A stretch of DNA of 64,000 bases from Nocardia kruczakiae NBRC 101016 (GCF_001612965.1 NZ_BDBL01000024.1:62001-126000), one strand, 5' to 3'; counted from the stretch's first letter, positions 20,396 to 28,649 are shown. Notes: a model not told the origin generated them from the sequence alone. Numbers and translations: made by a program.

Positions 20396-20420
20396 GGTCT
20401 CGGCCCAGAGGGCCGAGACC
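20396..20420 (+). other. strong hairpin in the moeA leader
   Basis: Perfect 11-bp stem GGTCTCGGCCC / GGGCCGAGACC with a 3-nt loop, ending 45 nt before the moeA ATG. A smaller CCGC/GCGG hairpin follows (about 20421-20435). Its position in the moaA-moeA gap suggests a 5'-UTR control element or a terminator-like barrier. It does not resemble the Moco riboswitch. Confidence 0.6.
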
Positions 20421-20465
20421 CGCCGCAGCGAAGCGGAGGCCAAAGACAGAGCTAGGCTGACGTCT

Positions 20466-21668
20466 ATGAGTCAGCCTGCCAAGACTGTGGCTCGGTCCGT
20501 CGAGGATCATCGGGAGCGGATCGAACAGTTGCTGCGACCGCTGGCGACGCGGCAGGTGGAGCAGTTGGCGTTGCACGGGGCGCGGGGGCGGATGCTGGCC
20601 GAGGATGTGCGGTCGCCGCTGGATCTGCCGGTATTCCGCAATTCGGGGATGGACGGCTATGCGGTCCGGGCGGAGTCGGTAGCGGTGACGCCCGTGACGC
20701 TGCCGGTGGCCGGCGTGGTGGCCGCCGGTCAGGGCGGCCCGGACCGATTGCCGGACGGGGCGGCGGTCAAGGTGATGACGGGCGCGCCGATTCCGCCGGG
20801 CGCCGATTGTGTGGTGCCGGTGGAGGACACCCGCGCCGTCGACGGCGGGGTGTCGATCGAACGCGGCCGCAACGCGGGCGATTTCGTGCGCGAGGCGGGT
20901 ACCGATATCCGCCGCGGTGAGTTACTGGTGGCGGCCGGGTCGTTGTTGTCGCCGCATCGGATCGCGGCGCTGGCGGCGGTGGGGATCAGCTCGGTGACGG
21001 CGGCGCGGCGGATCCGGGCGGCGGTCCTGACGACGGGCGACGAGCTGGTATCGGCGGGTGTCGCGTTGCGTCCTGGTCAGATCTACAACTCGAACGGCAT
21101 CGCGCTGGCTGCTGCCTTGGGCGCCAACGGAATCGACGTGGTGGATGTTTCGCACAGCCGCGACGATCCGGGCGAGTTCCGCCGCAAGTTGTCGGTCGCG
21201 ACGGCGGCCGCGGATGTGGTGTTCACTTCGGGTGGGGTGTCGCAGGGCGATTTCGAAGTGGTCAAGGAAGTGCTGGCCGATTTCGGCGGCGAGTTCGGTT
21301 CGGTGGCCGTTCAGCCCGGCGGTCCGCAGGGCGTCAGTGTGGTCGACGGGATTCCGATTCTGAGTTTTCCGGGTAATCCGGTGAGCACGATGGTGTCGTT
21401 CGAGGTGTTCGCGCGGCCGATCCTGCGGCAGCTGAGCGGATTGGCCCCGGTGCCGAATTACGAGGTGGCGCTGTTGGATCCGGTGCGTTCCCCGGCGGGC
21501 CGGCGCCAGTTCCTGCGGGGCCGGCGCGAAGGTGCGGGGGTGCGTTCGGTGTCGGGCCCCGGGTCGCATCTGGTGGCGGCCATGGCCCAGGCCGATGTTC
21601 TGATCGAGATCCCGGCCGAGGTCACCACTGTGGCAGCCGGTTCGCTGGTGAGGGTGCGCGAACTGTGA
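20466..21668 (+). CDS. moeA: molybdopterin molybdenumtransferase MoeA
   Basis: 400 aa, full length. MoeA layout: N-terminal domains (LDLPVFRNSGMDGYAVRAES, with the conserved SxMDGYA motif; VKVMTGAPIPPGADCVVPVE), then the MogA-like domain (AAVLTTGDELVSAGVALRPG, VFTSGGVSQGDFEVVKEVLA, ILSFPGNPVSTMVSFEVF) and a C-terminal beta-barrel. It inserts molybdate into adenylylated molybdopterin. First gene of moeA-moaCB-moaE; its TGA overlaps the next GTG by 4 bp. Confidence 0.95.
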   Translation: MSQPAKTVARSVEDHRERIEQLLRPLATRQVEQLALHGARGRMLAEDVRSPLDLPVFRNSGMDGYAVRAESVAVTPVTLPVAGVVAAGQGGPDRLPDGAAVKVMTGAPIPPGADCVVPVEDTRAVDGGVSIERGRNAGDFVREAGTDIRRGELLVAAGSLLSPHRIAALAAVGISSVTAARRIRAAVLTTGDELVSAGVALRPGQIYNSNGIALAAALGANGIDVVDVSHSRDDPGEFRRKLSVATAAADVVFTSGGVSQGDFEVVKEVLADFGGEFGSVAVQPGGPQGVSVVDGIPILSFPGNPVSTMVSFEVFARPILRQLSGLAPVPNYEVALLDPVRSPAGRRQFLRGRREGAGVRSVSGPGSHLVAAMAQADVLIEIPAEVTTVAAGSLVRVREL

Positions 21669-22939
21669 ACGAACTGCCTGATGCCGGCACCTTGTCGCAT
21701 GTCGATGCGGAAGGCCGGGCGCGCATGGTCGATGTGAGCGCCAAGGCCGAGACGACACGGGTAGCGGTCGCGGCCGGCCTGCTGCGGACGACGCCCGAGG
21801 TGGTGGCGCTGGTGCGCGCCGACGACTTGCCGAAGGCCGATGTGCTCTCGACGGCCCGCATCGCCGGTATCTCGGGGGCGAAGAAGACCTCGGAGCTGAT
21901 TCCGCTGTGTCATCAGCTGGCGCTGTCGTCGGTGGATGTGCGCTTCGGTTTCGCCGAGTCCGCGATCACGATCGAAGCGCGCGCGAAGACGAAGGGCCCC
22001 ACCGGCGTCGAGATGGAGGCGCTCACCGCGGTCGCCATCGCCGGCCTCACGCTGCACGACATGGTGAAGGCGGTGGATCCGGCGGCCGTGCTGGACGGTG
22101 TGCGCCTGCTGACGAAAGACGGTGGTAAGCGCGGTCATTGGGAACGGCCGGATGCCACCCGGCCCGAAGATGGTGCGGTATCGGCTGATTCGTTCGCCGC
22201 ACCCACACCGGATCTCGACGCGCCCGCACACCGGGAGCCGGCCACCGGCGCTGCACACGACCGCGCCCACACCGACCACCCCGCGGCCGGAGCTCCGCCG
22301 CAACCGAAAGCCGTGGCGCCCACGGAACACCGGCAACGCCACGCACATCGGACGCCCGAGGTTCAGCCGGCCCGGCAGCAGGCGGAATCGCCCGAGAGCG
22401 CGCACCCCGCCCCCGGCGGACATCACGGCGATGCGGCGTACGGCGCGACGCACTCCGGCGAGGGCTCCCGGACCGCGGTCGTGGTCGTCGCCTCGACCGG
22501 CGTCGCGGCCGGTACCCGGGTCGACAAGACCGGTCCGGTTCTGACGGAATGGCTTGCGGGACTGGGCTTTTCCGTACGCGGACCGCTGGTCTACGCCGAC
22601 GCCGAGATCGCGGCCGGCCTGCGCGACGCCCTCGACGGCGCGCCGGGACTGGTGATCACCACCGGCGGTACGGGCGCCTCGCCCTCCGATGCCACTCCGG
22701 AGGCGACGCTGGCGGTGCTGGATCGGGAATTGCCGGGCGTGGCCGAGCTGATCCGCCAGCGCGGCACGGCCGCATTTCCGTTGGCCGCCTTGAGCCGTGG
22801 CGTCGCCGGCCTGTCCGGCACTACGGTGGTCGTGAATCTGCCCGGTTCACCGGGTGGGGTCCGCGACGGGATCGCGGTCCTGGAACCGTTGCTGGATCAT
22901 CTGCTGGCCCAGGTCGCCGGAGGAGGCCGCCATGAGTGA
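21665..22939 (+). CDS. moaC: bifunctional MoaC-MoaB fusion
   Basis: 424 aa. Residues 1-158 are a full MoaC (cPMP synthase: KKTSELIPLCHQLALSSVDV, KTKGPTGVEMEALTAVAIAG). Residues about 159-265 are a Pro/Ala/His-rich, probably unfolded linker. Residues about 266-424 are a MoaB/MogA-type domain (VVVASTGVAAGTRVDKTGPV, LVITTGGTGASPSDATPEAT) expected to bind or adenylylate molybdopterin. GTG start overlapping the moeA stop; the stop overlaps the moaE start (8 bp). It joins an early and a late pathway step. MoaC/MoaB fusions occur in related actinobacteria; the roughly 105-residue linker is long. Confidence 0.92.
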   Translation: MNELPDAGTLSHVDAEGRARMVDVSAKAETTRVAVAAGLLRTTPEVVALVRADDLPKADVLSTARIAGISGAKKTSELIPLCHQLALSSVDVRFGFAESAITIEARAKTKGPTGVEMEALTAVAIAGLTLHDMVKAVDPAAVLDGVRLLTKDGGKRGHWERPDATRPEDGAVSADSFAAPTPDLDAPAHREPATGAAHDRAHTDHPAAGAPPQPKAVAPTEHRQRHAHRTPEVQPARQQAESPESAHPAPGGHHGDAAYGATHSGEGSRTAVVVVASTGVAAGTRVDKTGPVLTEWLAGLGFSVRGPLVYADAEIAAGLRDALDGAPGLVITTGGTGASPSDATPEATLAVLDRELPGVAELIRQRGTAAFPLAALSRGVAGLSGTTVVVNLPGSPGGVRDGIAVLEPLLDHLLAQVAGGGRHE

Positions 22940-23357
22940 GTACACGCCGCTCACCCGCATCAGCGATCAGCCGTTGCAGCCCGAGGAGGTCGAGCGCGCG
23001 GTCACCGGACCCGAACACGGCGCGGTCGTCGTCTTCACCGGCAAGGTCCGCGATCACGATGGCGGACAGGCGGTTTCGGCCCTGGAGTATTCGGCCCACC
23101 CCGAGGCGGAGAAGTTCTTGGCCCGGGTGTGTGCCGAGGTCGGGAAGTCCGCCGGCCTGCCCGTCGCGGCGGTGCACCGGGTGGGCGCGCTGACCGTCGG
23201 TGATCTGGCGATCACCGTGGCGGTCGCCGCACCGCACCGCCGCGAGGCCTTCGAGACGTGCGCGGAATTGGTCGACCGCATCAAGCACGAGGTGCCGATC
23301 TGGAAGCGCCAACTGTTCGCCGACGGCATGTCCGAGTGGGTCAACGCCTGCGGCTAG
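22932..23357 (+). CDS. moaE: molybdopterin synthase large subunit MoaE
   Basis: 141 aa from ATG 22932 (AGGAGG 5 nt upstream, inside the end of the fusion gene). MoaE features: GAVVVFTGKVRDHDGGQAVS, LEYSAHPEAEKF, RVGALTVGDLAITVAVAAPH, and catalytic Lys in IKHEVPIWKRQ. Transfers sulfur from MoaD thiocarboxylate to cPMP to make molybdopterin. Last gene of the operon, 10 bp before the convergent marR. Confidence 0.95.
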   Translation: MSEYTPLTRISDQPLQPEEVERAVTGPEHGAVVVFTGKVRDHDGGQAVSALEYSAHPEAEKFLARVCAEVGKSAGLPVAAVHRVGALTVGDLAITVAVAAPHRREAFETCAELVDRIKHEVPIWKRQLFADGMSEWVNACG

Positions 23358-23367
23358 GTAGGCGGAG

Positions 23368-23829
23368 TCAGCGTGCTTGCCGGCCGGGTTTCGCCTCGGT
23401 CGCGGGCGCGGTCTCGGTGAGATTCGCTTCGATGCGGCGCAGCGCCCGGAAGAGCGCGGCGCGTTCGGCGGCGCTGAACGATGTCAGCGCCCGTTCGGTG
23501 AGCCGCGCACTCTCGGCTTCGATCTCGTGCTCCAGGTCGCGCCCGCGCGCGGTCAGATGCAGGCGGACCAGTCGGCGGTCGGTGGGATGCGGTTCACGGC
23601 GGACCAGTCCGGCCGCTTCCATCCGGGTGGTCGCCCGGGTGACCGTGGGCGTCGCCAGGCCGAGTCGTTTGGCCACCTGACCGGGCGTCAGACCGTCTTC
23701 CTGCCAGAGCTGTCGCAGGATGAACTGCTGGCCCTCGTACACGCCGTGCCGGGCGTAGGCGGCGGCCGCCGCCACGGCGAGGGCGTGTTTGGTGGACCAG
23801 AACGCGGTCTGGAAGTCGTCGTCGGTCAT
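23368..23829 (-). CDS. MarR family transcriptional regulator
   Basis: 153 aa winged-helix protein: LRQLWQEDGLTPGQVAKRLG LATPTVTRATTRMEAAGLV and the wing REPHPTDRRLVRLHLTARG. Divergent from an F420-type oxidoreductase with an 87-bp gap that carries an inverted repeat around the -10 of the other gene; likely repressor of that gene and itself. The start is ATG 23829 with no clear RBS; a TACGCT 9 nt upstream would suit a near-leaderless mRNA. Confidence 0.88.
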   Translation of the reverse strand: MTDDDFQTAFWSTKHALAVAAAAAYARHGVYEGQQFILRQLWQEDGLTPGQVAKRLGLATPTVTRATTRMEAAGLVRREPHPTDRRLVRLHLTARGRDLEHEIEAESARLTERALTSFSAAERAALFRALRRIEANLTETAPATEAKPGRQAR

Positions 23830-23850
23830 GGTGTGTTCAGCGTAGAGGTG

Positions 23851-23894
23851 TTGTTTTCGTTAGCCGACTCACGTTATAGTCGTTGCCCGGCTAA
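23851..23894 (+). promoter_or_regulatory. promoter and MarR-type inverted repeat
   Basis: TTGTTT (23851-23856) and TATAGT (23875-23880), 18-bp spacer, form a good sigma-A promoter for the LLM gene. TTAGCCG (23860-23866) and CGGCTAA (23888-23894) are a perfect inverted repeat flanking the -10, so a bound regulator would block initiation. Confidence 0.75.
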
Positions 23895-23916
23895 TAACTT
23901 TGAACGGGAGACACAC

Positions 23917-24828
23917 GTGCACATCGGCATCGCGCTCACCGACTTCTCCTGGCCTATCCCGGGCAGCGGCATCGGTTCGGCGGTCACGGACCTCGCGCAG
24001 GCCGCCGACGCGTCGGGGATCGACAGCCTCTGGGTGATGGACCACTTCTTCCAGATCGGCATCAGCGGGCATCCGCCGGAGTCGCCCATGCTCGAGGCCT
24101 ACGCCGCGCTGGGATTTCTCGCCGGAATCACCGACCGCATCCGGCTCGGCACCCTGGTCACGGCGGTGCCCTATCGCCACCCCGGCGTGCTGATCAAATC
24201 CGCGACCACCCTCGACATACTCAGCGGCGGCCGCCTGATCTTCGGCGTCGGCGCCGGGGCGCCCTTCGACCCGGAACCGATGGGACCACGCACCACGTTC
24301 GAGGCCGAGGGTCTGGGCATTCCGTTCCCGCGCCTACCGCGACGCTTCGAACAGTTGGAGGAACTCCTGCAGATCGCACACCGCATGTGGAGCGAGGACG
24401 AGACGCCCTTTCGGGGCAACCATTACGAGTTGGCGCGGCCGCTCAATTCACCGAATTCGATCCAGCGCCCGCATCCGCCGATCCTGATCGGCGGCAGCGG
24501 CGAACGCAAAACCCTGCCGCTGGTGGCGCGATATGCCGACGCCTGCAATCTCTTCGACCTCCCCGGTACCGGCTACGCCGACAATCTGGCGCACAAACTC
24601 ACGGTGCTGCGGCGCCGGTGCGACGAGATCGGCCGCGACTATGCCACGATCGAGAAGACCGTCACCACGGCCCTGGATATCGACGCGGGTCACGGACCCG
24701 TGCTGGAGCATCTGAAAACTCTGGCCGCCGCGGGAATGGACCACGTGATTCTCGGACCGGACGGGCCATGGACCCCGCCGCGCCTGGAACGCCTGATCGA
24801 GATGGCGCCCGATATTCACGCGCTCTGA
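23917..24828 (+). CDS. LLM-class F420-dependent oxidoreductase
   Basis: 303 aa from GTG 23917 (GGGAG 6 nt upstream). Luciferase-like TIM barrel: IGIALTDFSWPIPGSG, DSLWVMDHFFQ, IRLGTLVTAVPYRHPGVLIK, LDILSGGRLIFGVGAG and PPILIGGSGERKTLPLVARY are the conserved F420-LLM segments. It reduces or oxidises an unknown substrate with F420H2, an abundant cofactor in Nocardia and mycobacteria. It is controlled by the adjacent MarR gene. A clear paralogue lies at 42426-43289. Confidence 0.88.
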   Translation: MHIGIALTDFSWPIPGSGIGSAVTDLAQAADASGIDSLWVMDHFFQIGISGHPPESPMLEAYAALGFLAGITDRIRLGTLVTAVPYRHPGVLIKSATTLDILSGGRLIFGVGAGAPFDPEPMGPRTTFEAEGLGIPFPRLPRRFEQLEELLQIAHRMWSEDETPFRGNHYELARPLNSPNSIQRPHPPILIGGSGERKTLPLVARYADACNLFDLPGTGYADNLAHKLTVLRRRCDEIGRDYATIEKTVTTALDIDAGHGPVLEHLKTLAAAGMDHVILGPDGPWTPPRLERLIEMAPDIHAL

Positions 24829-24831
24829 TTT

Positions 24832-25881
24832 TCAGCCACTCCGATCCGTGTCGCCCCTCGGCACATACCGCCACACCGGCAGCAACACCTGTTCGTCCAG
24901 CGGTTCCGGTCCGGTGTGGGTGGTGGCGTGCAGACGGGCGGTCGCGGATTCCGGATCGAGTCCGGATCCGATGAGCACCAAACGGGTTTCGCGGGTTTCG
25001 CCGCGCGACCACGCCGCCGGCTCGAAGACCAGATGCCGGCCGACCATGTGCAGCAAGAACTTTCGGCTCTCACCGCCCACGCCGAAGGCGGTGGCGCCCT
25101 TGGCGCGGAACAACCCCGGCGGCGGATCCTCGAGGAAGCCCACCAGACGGCGCGGATCGAGATCGGTTGTGGTGGTGAAGGATACGCTGTCGTAGCCGTC
25201 GTGCAGATGGTGGTGGCCGGGTTCGTCGTGATCGTGATCGTCGAGCAGTTCGTCGAACGACAGCTGGCGGGCGACCGTCGATTCGCCGCGTTCGGGCACA
25301 TCGAACAGCAGCGGCGGATCGATGCGGCCGTGCGCGGTGGCATAGACCGGCGCCCCCGCGGTGATTCGCTCGATCTCGGCGCGCACTGCGTCCAGCCGTG
25401 CGGCCGGTACCCGGTCGGCCTTGTTCACTACGACCAGATCGGCCAGACGTAGATGTTTGGCCAGTTCAGGATGGCGGGCGCGGCTGTCGTCGAAATGCTC
25501 GGCATCCACGACCTCGATCAGTCCGCCGTAGCGAATGCGCGGATTGTCACTGCCGATGACCATGCGGATCAGATTGCGGGGTTCGGCCAGGCCGCTGGCC
25601 TCCACCACGATCACGTCGATGCCGTGGCGCGGCTCGGCGAGCCGGGCGAACATCTCGTCGAGTTCGGTCACGTCCACCGCGCAGCACACACAGCCGTTGC
25701 CCAGCGAGACCATGGCGTCCACCTGGCCCGCGACCAGCATCGCGTCGATGTTCACCGCACCGAAATCGTTGACCACTACCCCGATCCGGGCCTCGCGTCG
25801 CCGCAGCAGATGGTTCAGCAGCGTGGTCTTACCGGCTCCCAGAAATCCCGCGACCACCAGAACAGGTATGCGCCGATCCAT
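24832..25881 (-). CDS. G3E-family GTPase (CobW/COG0523, zinc-chaperone-like)
   Basis: 349 aa. Walker A GFLGAGKTT (12-20), metal-binding GNGCVCC (Cys64, Cys66, Cys67), the EASGLAEP segment and guanine-specific NKAD (153-156), then a His-rich loop at 213-230 with six His, and a C-terminal CobW domain (to about 340). The CxCC motif and His loop match putative zinc metallochaperones (ZagA/YeiR type) rather than CobW proper; no cobalamin genes are near. No Zur box was seen upstream. It converges on the LLM gene with a 3-bp gap. Confidence 0.88.
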   Translation of the reverse strand: MDRRIPVLVVAGFLGAGKTTLLNHLLRRREARIGVVVNDFGAVNIDAMLVAGQVDAMVSLGNGCVCCAVDVTELDEMFARLAEPRHGIDVIVVEASGLAEPRNLIRMVIGSDNPRIRYGGLIEVVDAEHFDDSRARHPELAKHLRLADLVVVNKADRVPAARLDAVRAEIERITAGAPVYATAHGRIDPPLLFDVPERGESTVARQLSFDELLDDHDHDEPGHHHLHDGYDSVSFTTTTDLDPRRLVGFLEDPPPGLFRAKGATAFGVGGESRKFLLHMVGRHLVFEPAAWSRGETRETRLVLIGSGLDPESATARLHATTHTGPEPLDEQVLLPVWRYVPRGDTDRSG

Positions 25882-25912
25882 TCGGCCGAGCTTACCCAGG
25901 CCCGGACGAGGA

Positions 25913-25946
25913 CGTGCCCGCCCCTTCGTGCGGAGGGGCGGGCACG
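25913..25946 (-). terminator. hairpin terminator after amidase gene
   Basis: Perfect 13-bp stem CGTGCCCGCCCCT / AGGGGCGGGCACG with an 8-nt loop, 11 nt past the amidase stop and 32 bp upstream of the G3E GTPase start. Confidence 0.8.
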
Positions 25947-25957
25947 AACGGGACCGA

Positions 25958-27397
25958 TTACTTGCTCGGCCCCAGGAGGGTGGAGACCAGGGTGTAGGCG
26001 AGATTCACCAGTTCGGAATCGAGCGCACCGTCGCCCAGGCCCAGCGATTTCGCCAGCGGCAGCAGCAGCCGCATCGCGGTGGTGGCGAGATTACCGGCGG
26101 CGGAACCGGATTGCGGCGTCTTCTGGGTGCCGTCGGTTCCGGGTGCCGTCGAGGTCTGCGGCGAGGCCCCGGACGTGCCCGGATCGGTGGTCGAATAGGT
26201 CCCCGGCGCCGTGTGATAGGTGCCGGCCGGAGCGCCTGCCGGATCCGAACCCGGTTGCGTGGTGGCCGGCGCGGACGGCGTGGTGCCGGAGTTCGGCGCG
26301 CCACGCAACGCGTCGGTTGCCGAATTCTGCTGCGGTGCAACCGAATTCTGAGCGCCCGAACTCTGAGCGCCCGAATTCTGGGTGCCGGAGTTCTGGGTAC
26401 CGGAATTCTGCGTCGTCGATCCCTGCGGGGACGCACTCTCCGGCACGGCGTTCTGCGGTGCCGGACTCTGTGGTGCCGGACTCTGTGGTGCCGGACTCTG
26501 CGGGGTGGTGCTCGGCGACGTGGTGCTCTCCGACGCACCGGCCTGCGGCGCGCTCGCGGGACTGTCGGCCGGCGATGCGGCCGGGGACGTACCGCCCGGG
26601 GCCACTCCGATCAGATAACTCACCAGCCCGGTCGTGATCGCGATGGCGTGTTTGAGCTGCCCGTCGGGCTGCTCGAGCAATTTCGCGTCGTCGACATTCG
26701 CGCCGTTGCCCATTTCGATGAAGACATCGGGCACCTCGGTCAGCGCCGGACCCGCGATATCGGACCGGGTCTGCAGACCGTCGACCGCGCCGGCGTAATT
26801 CGCGGGCGTGAATCCGGCCTGTTTGTAGGCGTCGCGCACGGCGTTCGTGGCGACCTGGCCGGGACCGGATTGCGCCTGATTCGCCTTGGCGTCCGGGACC
26901 GGCAACTGCGGCACGATCAGATGGAATCCGTGGTCCTGTTCCGGTGCGCCGTCGGCGTGGATGCTGACGGCCACCGCGGCGCCGGAGTTGTTGGCGGCGG
27001 CCGCGCGTTCGTCGACGCATCCGCCCCAGCCGGTGTCGTCCTGGCGGCTCATCACGACCTGCGCGCCGAGCGCCTCGAGCGACTGCCGGACCAGCTGCGC
27101 CACATTCCAGTTGATGGTGTGCTCGGGCACGCCGCCGCGGCTGGTCATTCCCGTCGTCTGGCACTCCTTGGTGCCGCCGCGCCCGTCGTTCACTTGACGA
27201 TCGAGGTCTTCGGAGTGGTTCGTGCCCTGATGGCCCGGATCCAGAAATACCGTCTTACCCGCCAATCTGGTCGACATATCGGGATCTGCGGGCGCGGCCG
27301 GCGCGGCGAGAGCGGCGGCGGGCGCCAGCACACCGGCCGTGGTGACGGCGGCGACGGCGATCCTGACTCCGGTCTTGATGATGCGTGGATGGTTCAT
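25958..27397 (-). CDS. secreted N-acetylmuramoyl-L-alanine amidase with repetitive C-terminal tail
   Basis: 479 aa from ATG 27397. Signal peptide about 1-31 (IIKTGVRIAVAAVTTAGVLA, ALAA cleavage region). Amidase_3 domain about 45-265: zinc ligands in FLDPGHQG (His), PEHTINWNVAQ (Glu) and VSIHADG (His), and catalytic Glu in VFIEMGN; close to mycobacterial Ami1/Rv3717. Residues about 280-425 are low-complexity Ser/Pro/Gln/Thr repeats (SPAPQ x3, NSGTQ/NSGAQ units), then a short ordered C-terminus. It cleaves peptide stems from peptidoglycan. An alternative GTG at 27427 with GGGAGGG beside it would lengthen the signal peptide by 10 residues. Confidence 0.9.
   Translation of the reverse strand: MNHPRIIKTGVRIAVAAVTTAGVLAPAAALAAPAAPADPDMSTRLAGKTVFLDPGHQGTNHSEDLDRQVNDGRGGTKECQTTGMTSRGGVPEHTINWNVAQLVRQSLEALGAQVVMSRQDDTGWGGCVDERAAAANNSGAAVAVSIHADGAPEQDHGFHLIVPQLPVPDAKANQAQSGPGQVATNAVRDAYKQAGFTPANYAGAVDGLQTRSDIAGPALTEVPDVFIEMGNGANVDDAKLLEQPDGQLKHAIAITTGLVSYLIGVAPGGTSPAASPADSPASAPQAGASESTTSPSTTPQSPAPQSPAPQSPAPQNAVPESASPQGSTTQNSGTQNSGTQNSGAQSSGAQNSVAPQQNSATDALRGAPNSGTTPSAPATTQPGSDPAGAPAGTYHTAPGTYSTTDPGTSGASPQTSTAPGTDGTQKTPQSGSAAGNLATTAMRLLLPLAKSLGLGDGALDSELVNLAYTLVSTLLGPSK
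26330..26520 (-). repeat. degenerate 15-bp tandem repeats inside amidase gene
   Basis: In-frame coding repeats: GGTGCCGGACTCTGT-type units repeated three times (about 26457-26503) and GAATTCTG/GAGTTCTG-type 15-bp units repeated about five times (about 26340-26410). They encode SPAPQ and NSGTQ/NSGAQ pentapeptides. Such tracts can change length by slippage while keeping frame. Confidence 0.85.
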
Positions 27398-27427
27398 GTT
27401 CGGACGGCGCACCCGGGACGGGCACAC

Positions 27428-28122
27428 CCCTCCCTTCCCACTAGTAACATCAAACCCAGTGGTTCACTGTTGCAACGGCAGCATCACATGCGCAAGCTCA
27501 GTTACTGAACCGTTACCCCTATCAGAGCAGTAGTGACACGCCATTTCCGCAGACACGCCGGTCGCACGGCGAATCCGATGTCAACCCCGGCGAGAAACGG
27601 ACATTTCAGAGCTATCTCACCGCTGCCCGGACCGCTGGCGTCGCAGAACAACCGGCAGGTTTGTGTCGCTGACCACATGCGGCGGGATCCGAACCGAATG
27701 CGCATCATTGCCCGAATGTCGCTGCCGCCGTTCACTTCCGCGTAATCCGCCGATATCCAGGCCCGCGAGCGAAAAAACCGGAATGCTGAATCGGGATGAT
27801 TCGCCAGAGTAATTCAATTCTGAAATACCGTTGTGTTGCACTCACTCTCGACGCTGCAGTACGTTCCCATCTCGCACCTCGGCGGTCGAACCGCATGTGG
27901 GTGCCGTCCCCGTGGGCGCGAGGGGATCCCGCGGGGACGTTCAGCGACGGCATTTCCGGACCTCCCGCACGCCGCTCGCCGGGCGTTGTCGAATCTCCAG
28001 ATATTTCATCGATCCGGTCCGCGCCTATCGGAATTCTGATAGACCAAGGCCCCGGAAGATGCGGGGATCTTCTCCGGCCGCCCGATAGTCGACGGCCGTC
28101 TGCGAGATCGAGGAGGACCGCC
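27428..28122. other. 695-bp intergenic region, no supported gene
   Basis: Between the divergent amidase and the small secreted protein. Less GC-rich in 27440-27560 and 27700-27860 than the coding DNA on either side. Only short ORFs without family features or RBS are present. It should hold the promoters of both flanking genes; I cannot point to a convincing RNA gene. Confidence 0.6.
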
Positions 28123-28527
28123 GTGCGTGGACGCACGTTTGTGATCGCCGGGACCGTCGCGTCCGCGGTGACGATGCTCGGATCAGGCACCGCGGCCGCC
28201 GATCCGGCGACGACCATTCCCGGGGACGGGATCTACCGAGTCGGGGTCGATATCGCGCCCGGTATCTATCAGTCCGCGGGGCCGGCGGACCCGGCGCACG
28301 ACTGTTCCTGGGAGCGCCTGTGGAAGATCCCCGAACCCGGTGATCCGCCGGACCCGAACGCCGCCATCGTCGCCAGCGACCGCACCCACACCACTCCGGT
28401 GCGGGTGCTGATCAAATCGTCGGATGTCGCGTTCGCCTCGGCCAACTGCGGCGGCTGGGTGATGATGCCGGCGCCGCCGCCGACCGGTTCCTACGGGCCG
28501 GGAGGGCTGTTCGGCAGCGAGTACTGA
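28123..28527 (+). CDS. small secreted protein, GDGIYRVGVDIAPGIYQS-type
   Basis: 134 aa from GTG 28123 (AGGAGG 6 nt upstream). A signal peptide (about 1-27, RTFVIAGTVASAVTMLGSGT AAA) is followed by a compact domain beginning with the pattern GDGIYRVGVDIAPGIYQSAG and containing a Cys pair (HDCSWERLWKI, ANCGGWVM) that may form a disulfide. This layout (D.xY.VG.DI.PG.Y) is common in actinobacterial exported proteins of unknown function. No membrane anchor or lipobox. Followed by a nested hairpin. Confidence 0.8.
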   Translation: MRGRTFVIAGTVASAVTMLGSGTAAADPATTIPGDGIYRVGVDIAPGIYQSAGPADPAHDCSWERLWKIPEPGDPPDPNAAIVASDRTHTTPVRVLIKSSDVAFASANCGGWVMMPAPPPTGSYGPGGLFGSEY

Positions 28528-28535
28528 GCGAGGCC

Positions 28536-28577
28536 GATCCGGCGTGGTTCCTCCGATCGGAGGCGCCGCGCCGGATC
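28536..28577 (+). terminator. nested hairpin after secreted protein gene
   Basis: Outer stem GATCCGGCG (28536-28544) / CGCCGGATC (28569-28577) enclosing a perfect 14-bp palindrome CCTCCGATCGGAGG (28550-28563), 9 nt past the stop and 70 bp before galT. Confidence 0.65.
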
Positions 28578-28649
28578 CGGCACCCGCCGCCGGCCGCGTC
28601 CGCGGTGTTACTGTCCGCTGAGATCCGGTGGATCGAGCGGAGGGATGCG

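Noticed and set aside
20262-20465. Moco riboswitch between moaA and moeA
   Set aside because: Only simple hairpins are visible; the multi-helix conserved core is not recognisable.
26330-26520. CRISPR-like repeat array
   Set aside because: The repeats are in-frame 15-bp units coding pentapeptides in a secreted protein, with no spacers and no cas genes.
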